From: CAWJNF01 sp963844235
Lineage (GTDB): Bacteria > Actinomycetota > Thermoleophilia > Gaiellales > Gaiellaceae
Direction: 5' to 3'
Length of the DNA: 64,000 nucleotides
NCBI GenBank assembly: GCA_963844235.1
Contig: CAWJNF010000004.1
Coordinates: forward strand, 930,001-994,000
Shown: in pieces, positions 32,469-41,164 of the stretch
Layout of the letters: each line of letters starts with the position of its first letter
How positions within the stretch are numbered: the stretch's first letter is position 1
Notes under the pieces: model-generated
The model's database searches: none
What the model was told of the DNA's origin: nothing
The model's input: the letters and a program-made list of their open reading frames with translations, nothing else
Program-made: the position numbers and the translations under genes

Positions 32469-33656
32469 GTGTCGATCGTCCTGCCTGACGGCACGCCCGT
32501 AGAGCCCGGGCTGCCGCCTTCGCCCCCACCTCCCGCACGCCCGGGTCGAGACCTCAGCCCGCGCACGGTCCTGATGGTGCTCGGGATCGTGCTGGGCGTC
32601 CTCCTCGTGCTCTCCCTCGGCTACCTGGCCTGGAGAGCGATCGCCTCGCTATTCGTGGCGGCCTTCCTCGCGATGGCCCTGAACCCGCTCGTCGTGCTCC
32701 TCCAGCGGCGCGCCGGCCTCCGCCGCGCGGTCGCCGCCACGGTCGTGTTCCTCGTCGCCTTTGCGATTTTCGCCGGCGTGAGCTTCCTCGTGATTCCGCC
32801 TCTCGTCAGCCAGAGCGTCGACTTCGTCGAAGGACTGCCGGATCTCATCCGGGAGGCCGAGCGCGGCGCCGGCCCACTCGGGTTCCTCGAACGGGAGTTC
32901 GGCCTCGTCAACCGCATCGAGGCGGCGCTGGAGGACGGCGGCGCGGCGGCCGCGCTCGGCTTCACAACGCCGGTCGTCGACGCCGCGAAGGCCGCGATCG
33001 CGACCGCATTCAGCGCCATCGCGATCTTCTTCCTCACGTTCTTCATGCTCCTCGATGGTCGCCGCGTGATCGACCGAGTGCTCGACGTGCTCCCGGACGG
33101 AACCCGGCCGAGGTGGGAGCGCGTCTTCGCGGGCATCTACCGCACGGTCGGCGGCTACGTCGCCGGCAACCTGCTGATCAGCGTCTGCGCCGGCATCGTT
33201 GCGGGCATCACCCTTTTCGCCGTGGGCGTGCCCTATGCCGTCGCGCTCGGCATCCTCGTGGCGGTGCTCGACCTCATCCCGCTCGTGGGAGCGGCGTTCG
33301 CGACGGCGGTCGTGGGGCTCGTCGCGCTCACAGAGGGCTGGGCGCAGGCGCTTATCGTCGTCGTCGTCCTCCTCGTCTACCAGCAGCTCGAGAACCACGT
33401 TCTGCAGCCGCTCGTGTACGGACGCAGCGTGCAGCTCTCGCCGCTCGCGATCCTCGCATCCGTGCTCATCGGCGCAGAGCTCGCAGGAGTGCTCGGCGCT
33501 CTCGCGGCGATTCCGATCGGCGGCTCGCTGGCCGTCATCGGAGGCGAGTTCGTGCGCTGGCGGCGTGAGTCGCTGATCGAGGCGCCGCCCGGCGTGCGCC
33601 TGGCCGAGGACGCGCCCGATGACGGACTCGACGACGAGCCGGAGGAAACGCGCTGA
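32469..33656 (+). CDS. AI-2E family transporter
   Basis: A 395-residue membrane protein of the TqsA/YdiK/PerM family with about eight helices. VLMVLGIVLGVLLVLSLGYL (about 35-54), ISVCAGIVAGITLFAVGVPY and LVAVLDLIPLVGAAFATAVV (the DLIP motif, about 262-281) are typical, and YQQLENHVLQPLVYGRSVQL is the signature loop. The family includes peptide/small-molecule exporters and Na+(Li+)/H+ antiporters. The C-terminal tail is acidic. It starts at GTG. Confidence 0.88.
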   Translation: MSIVLPDGTPVEPGLPPSPPPPARPGRDLSPRTVLMVLGIVLGVLLVLSLGYLAWRAIASLFVAAFLAMALNPLVVLLQRRAGLRRAVAATVVFLVAFAIFAGVSFLVIPPLVSQSVDFVEGLPDLIREAERGAGPLGFLEREFGLVNRIEAALEDGGAAAALGFTTPVVDAAKAAIATAFSAIAIFFLTFFMLLDGRRVIDRVLDVLPDGTRPRWERVFAGIYRTVGGYVAGNLLISVCAGIVAGITLFAVGVPYAVALGILVAVLDLIPLVGAAFATAVVGLVALTEGWAQALIVVVVLLVYQQLENHVLQPLVYGRSVQLSPLAILASVLIGAELAGVLGALAAIPIGGSLAVIGGEFVRWRRESLIEAPPGVRLAEDAPDDGLDDEPEETR

Positions 33657-33697
33657 GCGTCGGCTGCCGCGGCCGGGCCCGTCAGGGCCGCGCGCTG

Positions 33698-35983
33698 TCA
33701 GGTGACGTCGACGTTCGTGCTCTCAGGAACAGGAACGTCGTCGCTCGGGGCTCGGCGAATCCGGGAAGCCCTCTGCCCCGGCCAGAAGGTGACGCGTCCG
33801 AGGAGCGAGATCAGCCCCGGCACGAGCAGGGAACGGACAAGGAACGCGTCGATGAGGACTCCCACGGCCAGCGCGAAACGCAAGCTCGTGGAAGGCCCGC
33901 AGCGGGACGATCGCGAGGGTGGCGAAGCTCGCCGCGAGTACGACGCCAGCGACCGCGATCGCCCGGCTCGCGCGCGGCGCCGCGACGGCTACGGCTTCGC
34001 GCAGCGAGCGTCTGTCTGCCTCACGGGCGATCTCCCCTGCGACGAACACGTTGTAGTCCGAGCCGAGCGAGACGAGCAGCACAGCCGCCGCGAACGGGAC
34101 GTAGTACGTGAGCTCGTCGTAGCCGAGCAGATCCTGAAAGAGGTATGTCGTCAGGCCGAGCGTCGCCGCCAGCGCGATTACGCTCGTCGTCAGCAGCACG
34201 AGCGGCGCGACGAGCGCGCGCAGGAACACGGCGAGCAAGACGAAGTTGACGGCCAGGGCGGTGAGGCCGATTCGCCACACGTCGCCCATCGTGCCGTTCA
34301 CCGTCTCTTCAGCGAGAGCCGTGTCTCCGGCGAACGACGCCTCCGCCCCCTCGAGGCCGGAGTCGGCTAGCAGTCTCGGGCATGGACTCCCGCAGGCGTT
34401 CGAGGTCGTCGATCGCTTCACCGCCCACGGCCGGAGCGTCGAACACGACCGCATAGCGAGCCGCGTTCCCGCTCTCCGGCGACGACGATTCCCTCTGCCA
34501 GGTCATCGGGCGCCTCGCGCGGCCCGACCACCATGGCCACCCCGTCGGCGCTGTCCGATCTGCTCCTCGAGCCGGACGAGACCTTCACGGTTCGACGCCA
34601 GGCCGGAGCCTTCGACGATGATCTCCGTCGGCGCGATGACGCCGGCGGCGAAGCCCTGGCCCGCGTTGCGCTCGGCGACATTCGGCTCCGCGTCCTCCGG
34701 GAGCCCGCGGACCAGCGTGAGCCCGAGATTCGTCTCCCGCAGGCCGCTCGCCGCCACTGCAAGCACCCCGAGCGTGACGAGCACGATCAGGGCAGCGACC
34801 GGCCTGTTCGTGGCGAGTCGCGCGGCACGTGCCCGCAGCGTGACCGGGTTCTGTTCGTCCTCCCGGGCGAGTCGCATCGCCGTCGGGCCCGACGGAAACG
34901 GCGGGGAGGGCCAGAACGCGACCCGTCCGAGCACGGCCAGCAGCGCCGGGACGAGGGTCATCGACACCGCCAGGCCGACGATCGCCGCCAGCGCCAACCC
35001 GGGCCCGAACGCACGGAAGAACTCGAGCTCGCCCGCGAGCAGCGAGGCGGCGCCGAGCGAGACGATCAGGCCGGCGGTGACGACGACCGGGATCACGCGC
35101 ACGGTCGCGCTCCTGGCAGCCTCCAGGCGAGCGTCGCCGGCCTCGAGGCGCGCCCGCACGCCCGACAGAAAGAAGATCGCGTAGTCGGTGACGATGCCGA
35201 GGAGGACGACGACCACCAGCGGCTCGACGTCCTGAGGGATGGAGACGTCCATTGCCTGCCCGACCCAGCCGATCAGCCCCAGAGCGACGAGATAGGCGAG
35301 GCCGGCCGCGACGAGGGCGACGAGGGGCGCGACGAGCGAGCGAAACATCAGCCGCCAGCAGGATCGCGATGACGCCCACCGTCGCCGCCTCGACGAGCGG
35401 CAAGGCCTCGTCGATCGCGTCGAACTCGGCCAGGCGCGCCGGGATCGAGCCGGTCACGCCGGCCGAGCCTCCCGCGCGCGGCACCTCGCTCTCGGCCGCG
35501 ATCTGCTCCGCCCATTCGCGCTGCGCGTGGAGCCCTTCGTCGAGGGGGAACGCGAGCCAGGTGATGGCAGTCGTGCCGTGCTCCCGCGCCTCGGGGAAAA
35601 GGCGGGGGTCGTTCACGATCGGCAGTGCATAGAGAGCACGCGACGGGTGCGCCCCACCCGCGTCGTCGATCGCCGCCGCCCGCTCGCCGATCCCGGTGAC
35701 CTCGTCTTCCGTGAGACCGCTCTGTCGCCGCTCGACGAGCGCGATCTCGGTGCGAATCGGAATCGGGAAGAGCTCTGCCGAGAGACGACCCGCCTCGAGA
35801 GCCTCCGCATTCTTGGGGATGAGCCCACCGAGCGGCTGGCTCCCGGCTGACATCCAGCCCCGGGAGCCAGATCGTCGCTGCGGCAGCACCGGCGATCCAC
35901 GCGGCCACGACCAGCCAGCGGAGTCGGACGACCGCCGAGGCGAACCCGCGACTCAGCGCGCTGCCCGAGTGCTCGTCGTTCAC
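33698..35983 (-). pseudogene. MMPL/RND-type transporter gene broken by about six frame shifts
   Basis: The translation moves between frames near 35853, 35350, 34560, 34480, 34380 and 33890, yet joins into one about 760-residue MMPL protein. It has LRWLVVAAWIAGAAAATIWL at the N-terminus, a first periplasmic domain (LGGLIPKNAEALEAG), the helices VVVVLLGIVTDYAIFFLSGV, a second domain (NLGLTLVRGLPEDAEPNVAE) and AAVLLVSLGSDYNVFVAGEI. The final VGVLIDAFLVRSLLVPGLIS is intact. MMPL proteins export lipids or drugs. Conservation of all parts despite the breaks suggests very recent decay or assembly indels. Confidence 0.75.
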
Positions 35984-36011
35984 GGTCAGGCGAGCGCGGC
36001 CGGCGCTGCGA

Positions 36012-36311
36012 TCACGCGCGCGCGGGCGTTCGTCGGCGGCGCGCGCGGGGGCGCCCGGAGATCCGGCGGTTCAGCTCGTCCTCCAGGCGTGCCTCTGCCC
36101 GAGCCTTGGCGATGAGCTGCTCCCGCGGGCCGAAGCGTGCTGCCAGCCGTGTATGCCGGAGCTCCAGCCAGAGCTGGTCCATCGCTTCGGACAGGCGTCG
36201 GCACTCGTCGGCCTTCTCGGCATCGTGGCCCAGCGAGAGCTCTTTCCAGAGCTCGGTGCGTTGGTCGGCGAGCTCGGCCAGCTCCCTGCGAATGTCGGCA
36301 CTGGTACGCAT
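36012..36311 (-). CDS. Small helical protein, DUF2630-like
   Basis: A 99-residue charged all-helical protein (MRTSADIRRELAELADQRTE; SEAMDQLWLELRHTRLAARF). The LDQxWxxLRxxR-like segment resembles DUF2630 proteins of actinobacteria; assignment is tentative. The C-terminus is very basic. The SigB-like promoter (GTTT-N15-GGGAAA) ends 11 nt before the ATG, so the transcript should be nearly leaderless. Confidence 0.65.
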   Translation of the reverse strand: MRTSADIRRELAELADQRTELWKELSLGHDAEKADECRRLSEAMDQLWLELRHTRLAARFGPREQLIAKARAEARLEDELNRRISGRPRARRRRTPARA

Positions 36312-36321
36312 GGCCCTTGCG

Positions 36322-36346
36322 TTTCCCACCGGCTGCCTTCTCAAAC
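36322..36346 (-). promoter_or_regulatory. SigB-like promoter of the 36311 gene
   Basis: Minus strand GTTT (36346-36343), 15-nt spacer, GGGAAA (36327-36322). Confidence 0.5.
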
Positions 36347-36357
36347 CCGCCAAGAGA

Positions 36358-36795
36358 TCACTCCTGCGCGCCGCTCGCCCGCATGTATCGCACCGGTACT
36401 CCGAGCCGCTCGAAGCCGGGTACGTCCGCGCGCTCGAGCCAGGTCGCCTCGCGTCCGCCCTCCCCGTCCGGCAGGACCACCAATAGCCCGTCGGCCGCAA
36501 AGGTCTGGAGGGCATCCTGCGCCGCGACGACCGGGTCCGTGTCGCCGGCGCCGGCCTCGACCACCGCAGCCTCCCCGGCCAGGGCCTTCGCGGCACGCTG
36601 GGCGGTTTCCTCGGCCTCAGCCCGGGCATCGTCCTCCGCGTTGGCGAGCCACTGCGCGAAGGAGAGATCGGACGCGGGTGAGACCACCCGAAGCTCGACG
36701 GCCCCAGGCTCCTCGGCGATGTACCCTCGCAACGCCGCGTCGGGCGTACCGGCGGGCGCAATGACGAGAACGCGGCGTGTCACGTCGTCGTGCAT
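36358..36795 (-). CDS. Hypothetical protein with Rossmann/USP-like layout
   Basis: A 145-residue soluble protein. TRRVLVIAPAGTPDAAL begins a possible Rossmann strand-loop-helix, ELRVVSPASDLSFAQWLANA follows, and LQTFAADGLLVVLPDGEGG resembles the later strand of universal stress or host-attachment proteins. No catalytic motif was seen. It lies between the DUF2630-like gene and the divergent ferritin-like gene. ATG 36795 was preferred over an upstream ATG whose peptide overlaps the divergent promoter. Confidence 0.6.
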   Translation of the reverse strand: MHDDVTRRVLVIAPAGTPDAALRGYIAEEPGAVELRVVSPASDLSFAQWLANAEDDARAEAEETAQRAAKALAGEAAVVEAGAGDTDPVVAAQDALQTFAADGLLVVLPDGEGGREATWLERADVPGFERLGVPVRYMRASGAQE

Positions 36796-36821
36796 CCCCG
36801 CATCTCGCACTACCGAAACCA

Positions 36822-36847
36822 GGTTGGGAAGTCCGGGCAGCGGGTAG
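36822..36847 (+). promoter_or_regulatory. SigB-like promoter (weak match) of the ferritin-like gene
   Basis: GGTT (36822-36825), 16-nt spacer, GGGTAG (36842-36847). One -35 base and the last -10 base differ from the others. Confidence 0.4.
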
Positions 36848-36882
36848 GAGAGCCGTCGGGACAACTACACGGAGGTGGCGCG

Positions 36883-37440
36883 ATGCCAACCACGGCGAAG
36901 ACGACGTCGATCCTGGCCGAGGAGAGCCGCGAGAAACGCGACGAGCTCGTAGGTCTGCTCGAGCGCGCGTACTGGATGGAGATCGAGACCGTGATGAGCT
37001 ACATCGCGAACTCGACCAACCCCGATGGCGTCCGGGCGCAGGAGATAGCCGAGGCGCTCGCCGACGACGTCCTGGAGGAGCTCGGCCACGCCCGCGCGTT
37101 CGCGCAGCGGATCAAGGAGCTGTACGGCGTCGTGCCCGGATCGCTCGCCTTCGAGCCCGAGCAGAGCTCGCTGCAGCCCCCCGACGACCAGACGGACATC
37201 GTGCACGTCATCCGCGGCGTCATCGAGGCGGAGACGGGCGCGATCGAGCACTACGGCCGCATCATCGACTTCTGCGACGGCGTCGACTACGTGACCCAGG
37301 ACATGACGATCGACGTGCTCCGTGACGAGGAGCGCCACCGGCGGCTCTTCGAGGGCTTCCTGCGCGAATTCGAGCGCAGGCTCGGACTGAATTCGAGCGC
37401 AGCTCGGACGAATTCAGAGCGCGGCTCGGACGGCCGCTGA
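36883..37440 (+). CDS. Ferritin-like diiron protein
   Basis: A 185-residue four-helix bundle. The Glu/His ligands appear as MEIETVMSYIAN, LEELGHARAFAQR, EAETGAIEHYGR and RDEERHRRLFEGF (E...ExxH twice). This fits bacterioferritin/rubrerythrin-like domains that oxidise and store iron or detoxify peroxide. The C-terminal tail (LNSSAARTNSERGSDGR) is built from a short nucleotide repeat around GAATTC/AGCGC. GGAGG lies 8 nt before the ATG. Confidence 0.85.
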   Translation: MPTTAKTTSILAEESREKRDELVGLLERAYWMEIETVMSYIANSTNPDGVRAQEIAEALADDVLEELGHARAFAQRIKELYGVVPGSLAFEPEQSSLQPPDDQTDIVHVIRGVIEAETGAIEHYGRIIDFCDGVDYVTQDMTIDVLRDEERHRRLFEGFLREFERRLGLNSSAARTNSERGSDGR

Positions 37441-37483
37441 CCGGCGCCCGAAGACGCAACCCGTCGCGTCACTCAGCAAGGAC

Positions 37484-37509
37484 GTTTAGCCCGTCCCGAA
37501 AAGGGGTAT
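37484..37509 (+). promoter_or_regulatory. SigB-like promoter of the sigma factor operon
   Basis: GTTT (37484-37487), 16-nt spacer, GGGTAT (37504-37509): the best match of the set. It lies 10 nt before the ATG of the first gene of the anti-sigma/sigma operon and implies positive autoregulation. Confidence 0.75.
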
Positions 37510-37519
37510 CACGTCCCGA

Positions 37520-37981
37520 ATGGCCGTGGAGAGGGCGTCTTCGCCGTACCCTGGGGGAGGCTTGGAGCTGGCAGAGCAAGGAGAGGAGCCGGAGGTGATC
37601 AGCCTCACGCTCCCGCATGAGGAGCGGTTCCTCAACGTAGCTCGGATCGTCGTCGGCGGCCTGGCCGCGCGCCTGCAGCTCTCGTACGAGACACTCGACG
37701 ATCTTCAGCTAGCGGTGGAGTCCCTGCTCGGGGACGAGCGCTACCGCGCGGCCGACCTGGTGACGATCGAGATCTCGATCGCCGTGCCGGAGGTCAGCAT
37801 CCTCGTCGGGCCTCTCGCCGCCGAACGGGTCGTGCAGGATCTCGAGCAGACGAGCGAGGAGGCCGAGCTGACGCTGCAGGTCGTCCTCGCAGCCGTCGTC
37901 GACTCGATCGCTGTCGAGCGGCGCGACGGCGCGGATTGGGTTCGCCTCGAGAAGCACGTTCCTCTCGCCGCGGCAGGGTAG
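37520..37981 (+). CDS. Divergent anti-sigma regulatory factor-like protein
   Basis: A 153-residue protein. The core LPHEERFLNVARIVVGGLAA and LSYETLDDLQLAVESLLGDE copies the first part of RsbW-type GHKL proteins, but the N-box Asn and the DxGxG box are missing. ATP binding is thus unlikely; it may bind sigma factor or a partner without kinase activity. It is the first gene of the operon with the sigma factor (4-bp gap). ATG 37520 is close to the SigB-like promoter; GTG 37595 is an alternative start. Confidence 0.65.
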   Translation: MAVERASSPYPGGGLELAEQGEEPEVISLTLPHEERFLNVARIVVGGLAARLQLSYETLDDLQLAVESLLGDERYRAADLVTIEISIAVPEVSILVGPLAAERVVQDLEQTSEEAELTLQVVLAAVVDSIAVERRDGADWVRLEKHVPLAAAG

Positions 37982-37985
37982 CCGG

Positions 37986-38750
37986 TTGGCAACCCGTGAC
38001 CCCGACGTGCATGCCCTCCTGCGCGCCTACCACCGGGACGGCGACGCCAGAGCACGTGAGCAGCTCATCGAGCTGCATCTTCCCCTCGTGCGTGCGCTCG
38101 CGCGCCGCTATGCGGGACGCAGCGAGCAACTCGAGGACCTGGTTCAGGTGGGCTCCATCGGCCTGATCAAGGCCATCGACAGGTTCGAGCTCGACCGCGG
38201 TGTCGAGCTGACCACCTACGCGATACCGACGATCATCGGCGAGATCAAGCGGCACTTTCGCGACAAGGGTTGGTCGGTTCACGTGCCGCGCCGACTCAAG
38301 GAGCTCTCCTTGCAGCTCACCCGGCTCGTGGAGGAGCTGTCCGGGAAGCTCGGTCGGTCACCCACGGTGACGGAGCTCGCACAAGCCGCCGAAGTCGACG
38401 AGGAAGACGTCGTCGAGGCGCTGGAGATCGGTCAGGCCTACTCCACCCTGTCGCTGTCCGCCGCGCCAGGCGGCGACGAGGATCCGGAGCTCGACCCGCT
38501 GGGATCGATCGGCAACCTCGAGCCTGGCTACGAGACGAGCGAGGACCGAGCCCTGCTGCAGCCGGGCTTCCGCGCGCTCGACCCGCGGGCGCGCAAGATC
38601 ATGCACCTTCGCTTCTTCTCCGGGCTCACCCAGTCGGAGATCGCCGCCGAGGTCGGCATCTCGCAGATGCACGTGTCGCGGCTGATCAGACGTTCGCTCG
38701 AGAAGATGCGGGAGGAGATCGACCTGCAACGGAAGGCGAGGTCGCGATGA
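37986..38750 (+). CDS. sigB: SigB/SigF-type general stress sigma factor
   Basis: A 254-residue group 3 sigma factor. Region 2 spans LPLVRALARRYAGRSEQLED and LVQVGSIGLIKAIDRFELDR (about 33-75), then TTYAIPTIIGEIKRHFRDKG and WSVHVPRRLKEL. Region 3 holds ELSGKLGRSPTVTELA. Region 4 ends with GLTQSEIAAEVGISQMHVSR (about 215-234). It starts at TTG. The operon promoter matches the pattern found before ten other genes nearby, so it probably reads them. It overlaps the next (RsbW) gene by 4 bp. Confidence 0.92.
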   Translation: MATRDPDVHALLRAYHRDGDARAREQLIELHLPLVRALARRYAGRSEQLEDLVQVGSIGLIKAIDRFELDRGVELTTYAIPTIIGEIKRHFRDKGWSVHVPRRLKELSLQLTRLVEELSGKLGRSPTVTELAQAAEVDEEDVVEALEIGQAYSTLSLSAAPGGDEDPELDPLGSIGNLEPGYETSEDRALLQPGFRALDPRARKIMHLRFFSGLTQSEIAAEVGISQMHVSRLIRRSLEKMREEIDLQRKARSR

Positions 38751-39229
38751 CCGACACCCGGCCTGACTACGTGCGCCAACCACAGATCCCGACGAGCGTG
38801 CTGACGCTTCGCTTCCCGGCCAAGCCCGAGTATCTGGTGCTCGGTCGGCTCGCGCTCACCGGTCTGTCGCGCTCCGAGCCGATCGAGGAGGACGCCCTCA
38901 GAGACCTCAAGCTGGCGTTGACCGAGGCCTGCACGAACTCCGTGCGTCATGCCTACGCCGACGGGAAAGGCGCCATCGTGGTTCGGTACGAGCTGTCCGA
39001 GGGCTTTCTCGCCATCCAGGTCGAGGATGAGGGAGCCGGCTTCGAGCCCGACTTCTCGGATCGACCGCTCGACCCCGATGCGCTCGATGAGGGCGGTCTC
39101 GGCCTCGCGATCATTCGGGCCGTCTCGGACGAGTTCGAGTTCCAGCCGCGCGACGGCGGGAACGGCTCCTGCCTACGCTTTGCCCTGCGATTGCGATCGG
39201 CGTCGGCCACCGTGGACGGCGACCCCTGA
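38747..39229 (+). CDS. RsbW-like anti-sigma factor kinase
   Basis: A 160-residue GHKL protein. The N-box is LKLALTEACTNSVRHAY (Glu and Asn present), the G1 box VEDEGAGFEPDF, and G2 GGLGLAIIRAV. It is the natural partner of the sigma factor encoded 4 bp upstream: it would bind and inhibit it, and phosphorylate the STAS antagonist encoded next. Start ATG overlaps the sigma stop (ATGA). Confidence 0.88.
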   Translation: MTDTRPDYVRQPQIPTSVLTLRFPAKPEYLVLGRLALTGLSRSEPIEEDALRDLKLALTEACTNSVRHAYADGKGAIVVRYELSEGFLAIQVEDEGAGFEPDFSDRPLDPDALDEGGLGLAIIRAVSDEFEFQPRDGGNGSCLRFALRLRSASATVDGDP

Positions 39230-39248
39230 TGACCGAGGAAGGAGCAGG

Positions 39249-39602
39249 ATGAACTTCTCTGTGGCAAGCGAGTCCCTGGGAGAAACGAGCGTCGCGATCG
39301 CGGTCGGAGGCGAGGTCGACCTCTATACGGCGCCACGGCTCAAGGAGGAGCTCCTGCGGGCCATCGACAGCGGCGCGACGCTCGTCCTCATCGATCTCAC
39401 CACGACCACGTTCATCGACTCGACGACGCTCGGTGTCCTCGTCAGCGGCTTGCGCCGCCTCCGGCCGATCGGCGGGGAGCTGGCGCTGATCGTCACCGAC
39501 CGCAACATCCGCAAGATCTTCGAGATCACCGGCCTCGACCGCGTCTTCCCGATCCACGAGACGAGAAGCGACGCGCTCGAGAGCCTCGCCGTCGGAGCCT
39601 GA
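39249..39602 (+). CDS. STAS-domain anti-sigma factor antagonist (RsbV-like)
   Basis: A 117-residue protein. VAIAVGGEVDLYTAPRLKEE and TTTTFIDSTTLGVLVSGLRR give the STAS core with the phospho-Ser in DST. It follows the RsbW-like gene by 19 bp, with AAGGAGCAGG as ribosome site. It completes the anti-sigma, sigma, kinase, antagonist operon. Confidence 0.88.
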   Translation: MNFSVASESLGETSVAIAVGGEVDLYTAPRLKEELLRAIDSGATLVLIDLTTTTFIDSTTLGVLVSGLRRLRPIGGELALIVTDRNIRKIFEITGLDRVFPIHETRSDALESLAVGA

Positions 39603-39638
39603 GACGACGTTCTAGCCAGGCGCTGCTAGGCTCGCGCC

Positions 39639-40031
39639 GTGGCAACCCTCCAGCTCCTCGTCGACAGGCAGAACGGCACCGTAACGGTCGCCCTCCTCGG
39701 TGAGCTGGACATGGCGGAAGTCGACGCGTTCGAGGACGAGCTCCGGCGCATCGAGCAGAGCCGCCCGCCGCTGATCGCCATCGACCTGTCCGCGCTCGAG
39801 CTGATCGACTCGTACGGGCTCTCCACCCTCCTCGACGCCGAGGCACGGGCGCGCGAGGATGGTCGACGCCTCGTCCTCGCGCCCCCGCCCGACCAGCTCA
39901 TGCGGGTGTTTCGCCTGACGCTGCTCGACCGGCGGTTCGAATGGATCGACCCGGCCGCCGGGCTCGAGATGGACCTCGCCGCGTCGCTCGATCGCGTTCG
40001 CGCCCGCGCGGCGGAGTGGCACACGTCGTAG
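39639..40031 (+). CDS. Second STAS-domain anti-sigma factor antagonist
   Basis: A 130-residue STAS protein. VTVALLGELDMAEVDAFEDE and LELIDSYGLSTLLDAEARAR show the domain, with Ser in DSYG. It has its own leaderless-type promoter (TAGGCT then 6 nt to GTG), so it is not simply part of the upstream operon. Its last 134 bp overlap, antisense, the 3' end of the topoisomerase gene. Confidence 0.85.
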   Translation: MATLQLLVDRQNGTVTVALLGELDMAEVDAFEDELRRIEQSRPPLIAIDLSALELIDSYGLSTLLDAEARAREDGRRLVLAPPPDQLMRVFRLTLLDRRFEWIDPAAGLEMDLAASLDRVRARAAEWHTS

Positions 40032-41076
40032 CGCCGGTCGCACCGTCAGCCTGGCTGCCTTCCAGGAGCGCGAGCACCGCGGCGTCGATCGCGTTCGCGG
40101 TCTCGACGTCGGGGCCGGCGGCCCCGTTGCCTCCAACGTGCTCGAGCACCCTGGAAACGGTGATGCCGGCATCGAAGCGGTCGAAGACCCGCGGGTCGAT
40201 GTACGAGGCACGGCAGACCGCCGGCGTATTGCCGAGGTAGCGGGCGACGTCGCGCACGGCCAGGGACTTGGCGCGCTTTCGTCCGGTGGCGGAGCGGGCG
40301 ACGTCCGCCGAGACGGCCAGGGAGACGGCGGCGAGAACGGTCGCGTTCCACGTGCGGAAGTCCTTGGCGGAGTACGGGCCGCCCGTCAGCTCGCGAATGA
40401 GCTCGTTGACAGCCGCGGAGGTGACGTCGCACCAGCGGCCGTCTCGCTTGTACGCGAGCAGCTCGTCCCCGCCGCCACGCCGGCGCTTGAGCTCCGCGAC
40501 CACGCCGTACGCGGCCGCATCGATGACGGTTTGCACCCGCTGGGCACCGCTCTTCGCCGGGTAGTCGAAGGTGAGCTCGCAGCCGGGCCCCAGGCGTACG
40601 TGGCGCTTCTGAATCGTCGCGAGGCCGAACGAGTCGTTCTCCTCCGCGTACTCCTCGCCGCCGATGCGGAAGAAGCCGAGGTCGAGCAGACGCACGGCGC
40701 ACGCGAGGACGCGCCCACGCGTCAGATCCCCGGGAGCCAGCAGCCGGAGGAGCTCCGCCCGAACAGGCGGTAGCGTCGCGGCGAACTCGAGCACGCGATC
40801 AAACTTCTCCTGGTCGCGCCGCAGCCGCCAGCGCTCGTGATACAGGTACTGCTTCCGTCCGGCAGCATCGATGCCCGTTGCCTGCAGGTGCCCCAGCGGA
40901 TCGGGGGAGATCCACACGTCCTTCCAAGCCGGCGGGATGCCGAGCCCGCGGATGCGCTCGAGCGTCTCTTTGTCGACGACACGCACGCCGGAGGGCTCGA
41001 GGTACTCGAACCCCCGTCCGCGGCCGCGTCGCCTGATTCCCGGTCGCGAGCAGTCCGCTCGCCTCAGCCGCGGCAT
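39898..41076 (-). CDS. DNA topoisomerase IB (eukaryote/poxvirus type)
   Basis: A 392-residue type IB topoisomerase. GFEYLEPSGVRVVDKETLER and RIRGLGIPPAWKDVWISPDP form the N-terminal domain. The catalytic part shows KRHVRLGPGCELTFDYPAKS (Lys loop), YSAKDFRTWNATV (Arg) and CRASYIDPRVF with the active Tyr. It relaxes supercoils via a 3'-phosphotyrosine. ATG 41076. The C-terminal 50 residues are Arg/Gly-rich and run antisense through the STAS gene, so the true end may be earlier, with the open tail due to an indel. Confidence 0.85.
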   Translation of the reverse strand: MPRLRRADCSRPGIRRRGRGRGFEYLEPSGVRVVDKETLERIRGLGIPPAWKDVWISPDPLGHLQATGIDAAGRKQYLYHERWRLRRDQEKFDRVLEFAATLPPVRAELLRLLAPGDLTRGRVLACAVRLLDLGFFRIGGEEYAEENDSFGLATIQKRHVRLGPGCELTFDYPAKSGAQRVQTVIDAAAYGVVAELKRRRGGGDELLAYKRDGRWCDVTSAAVNELIRELTGGPYSAKDFRTWNATVLAAVSLAVSADVARSATGRKRAKSLAVRDVARYLGNTPAVCRASYIDPRVFDRFDAGITVSRVLEHVGGNGAAGPDVETANAIDAAVLALLEGSQADGATGATTCATPPRGRERDRATRRGPSRARRPGRSIRTAGRAASGETPA

Positions 41077-41089
41077 GGCTCGGGGCGGG

Positions 41090-41164
41090 CTACCGGAGCC
41101 TGAGCATGTACGCGACGGCCACGACGCGGGCGACCGGGTACACGATGAGGAGCACCAGCAGCAT
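41090..41164 (-). CDS. Possible 24-residue one-helix membrane peptide
   Basis: MLLVLLIVYPVARVVAVAYM then LRLR: one hydrophobic helix with a basic end, stop TAG. It lies just upstream of the topoisomerase gene on the same strand. No clear ribosome site is seen, so this is a candidate only. Confidence 0.25.
   Translation of the reverse strand: MLLVLLIVYPVARVVAVAYMLRLR

Noticed and set aside
36793..36820. A GTTT-N16-GGGGAT pattern for the 36795 gene
   Set aside because: The would-be -10 overlaps the start codon itself, so the transcript would begin after it.
36790..36882. Upstream extension of the ferritin-like protein
   Set aside because: The added 31 residues are unlike protein, overlap the promoter region, and ATG 36883 has a proper GGAGG.
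37381..37436. Short repeats (AGCGC, GAATTC) at the 3' end of the ferritin-like gene as a functional repeat
   Set aside because: Only two imperfect units, in frame and encoding a plain hydrophilic tail; nothing further supports it.
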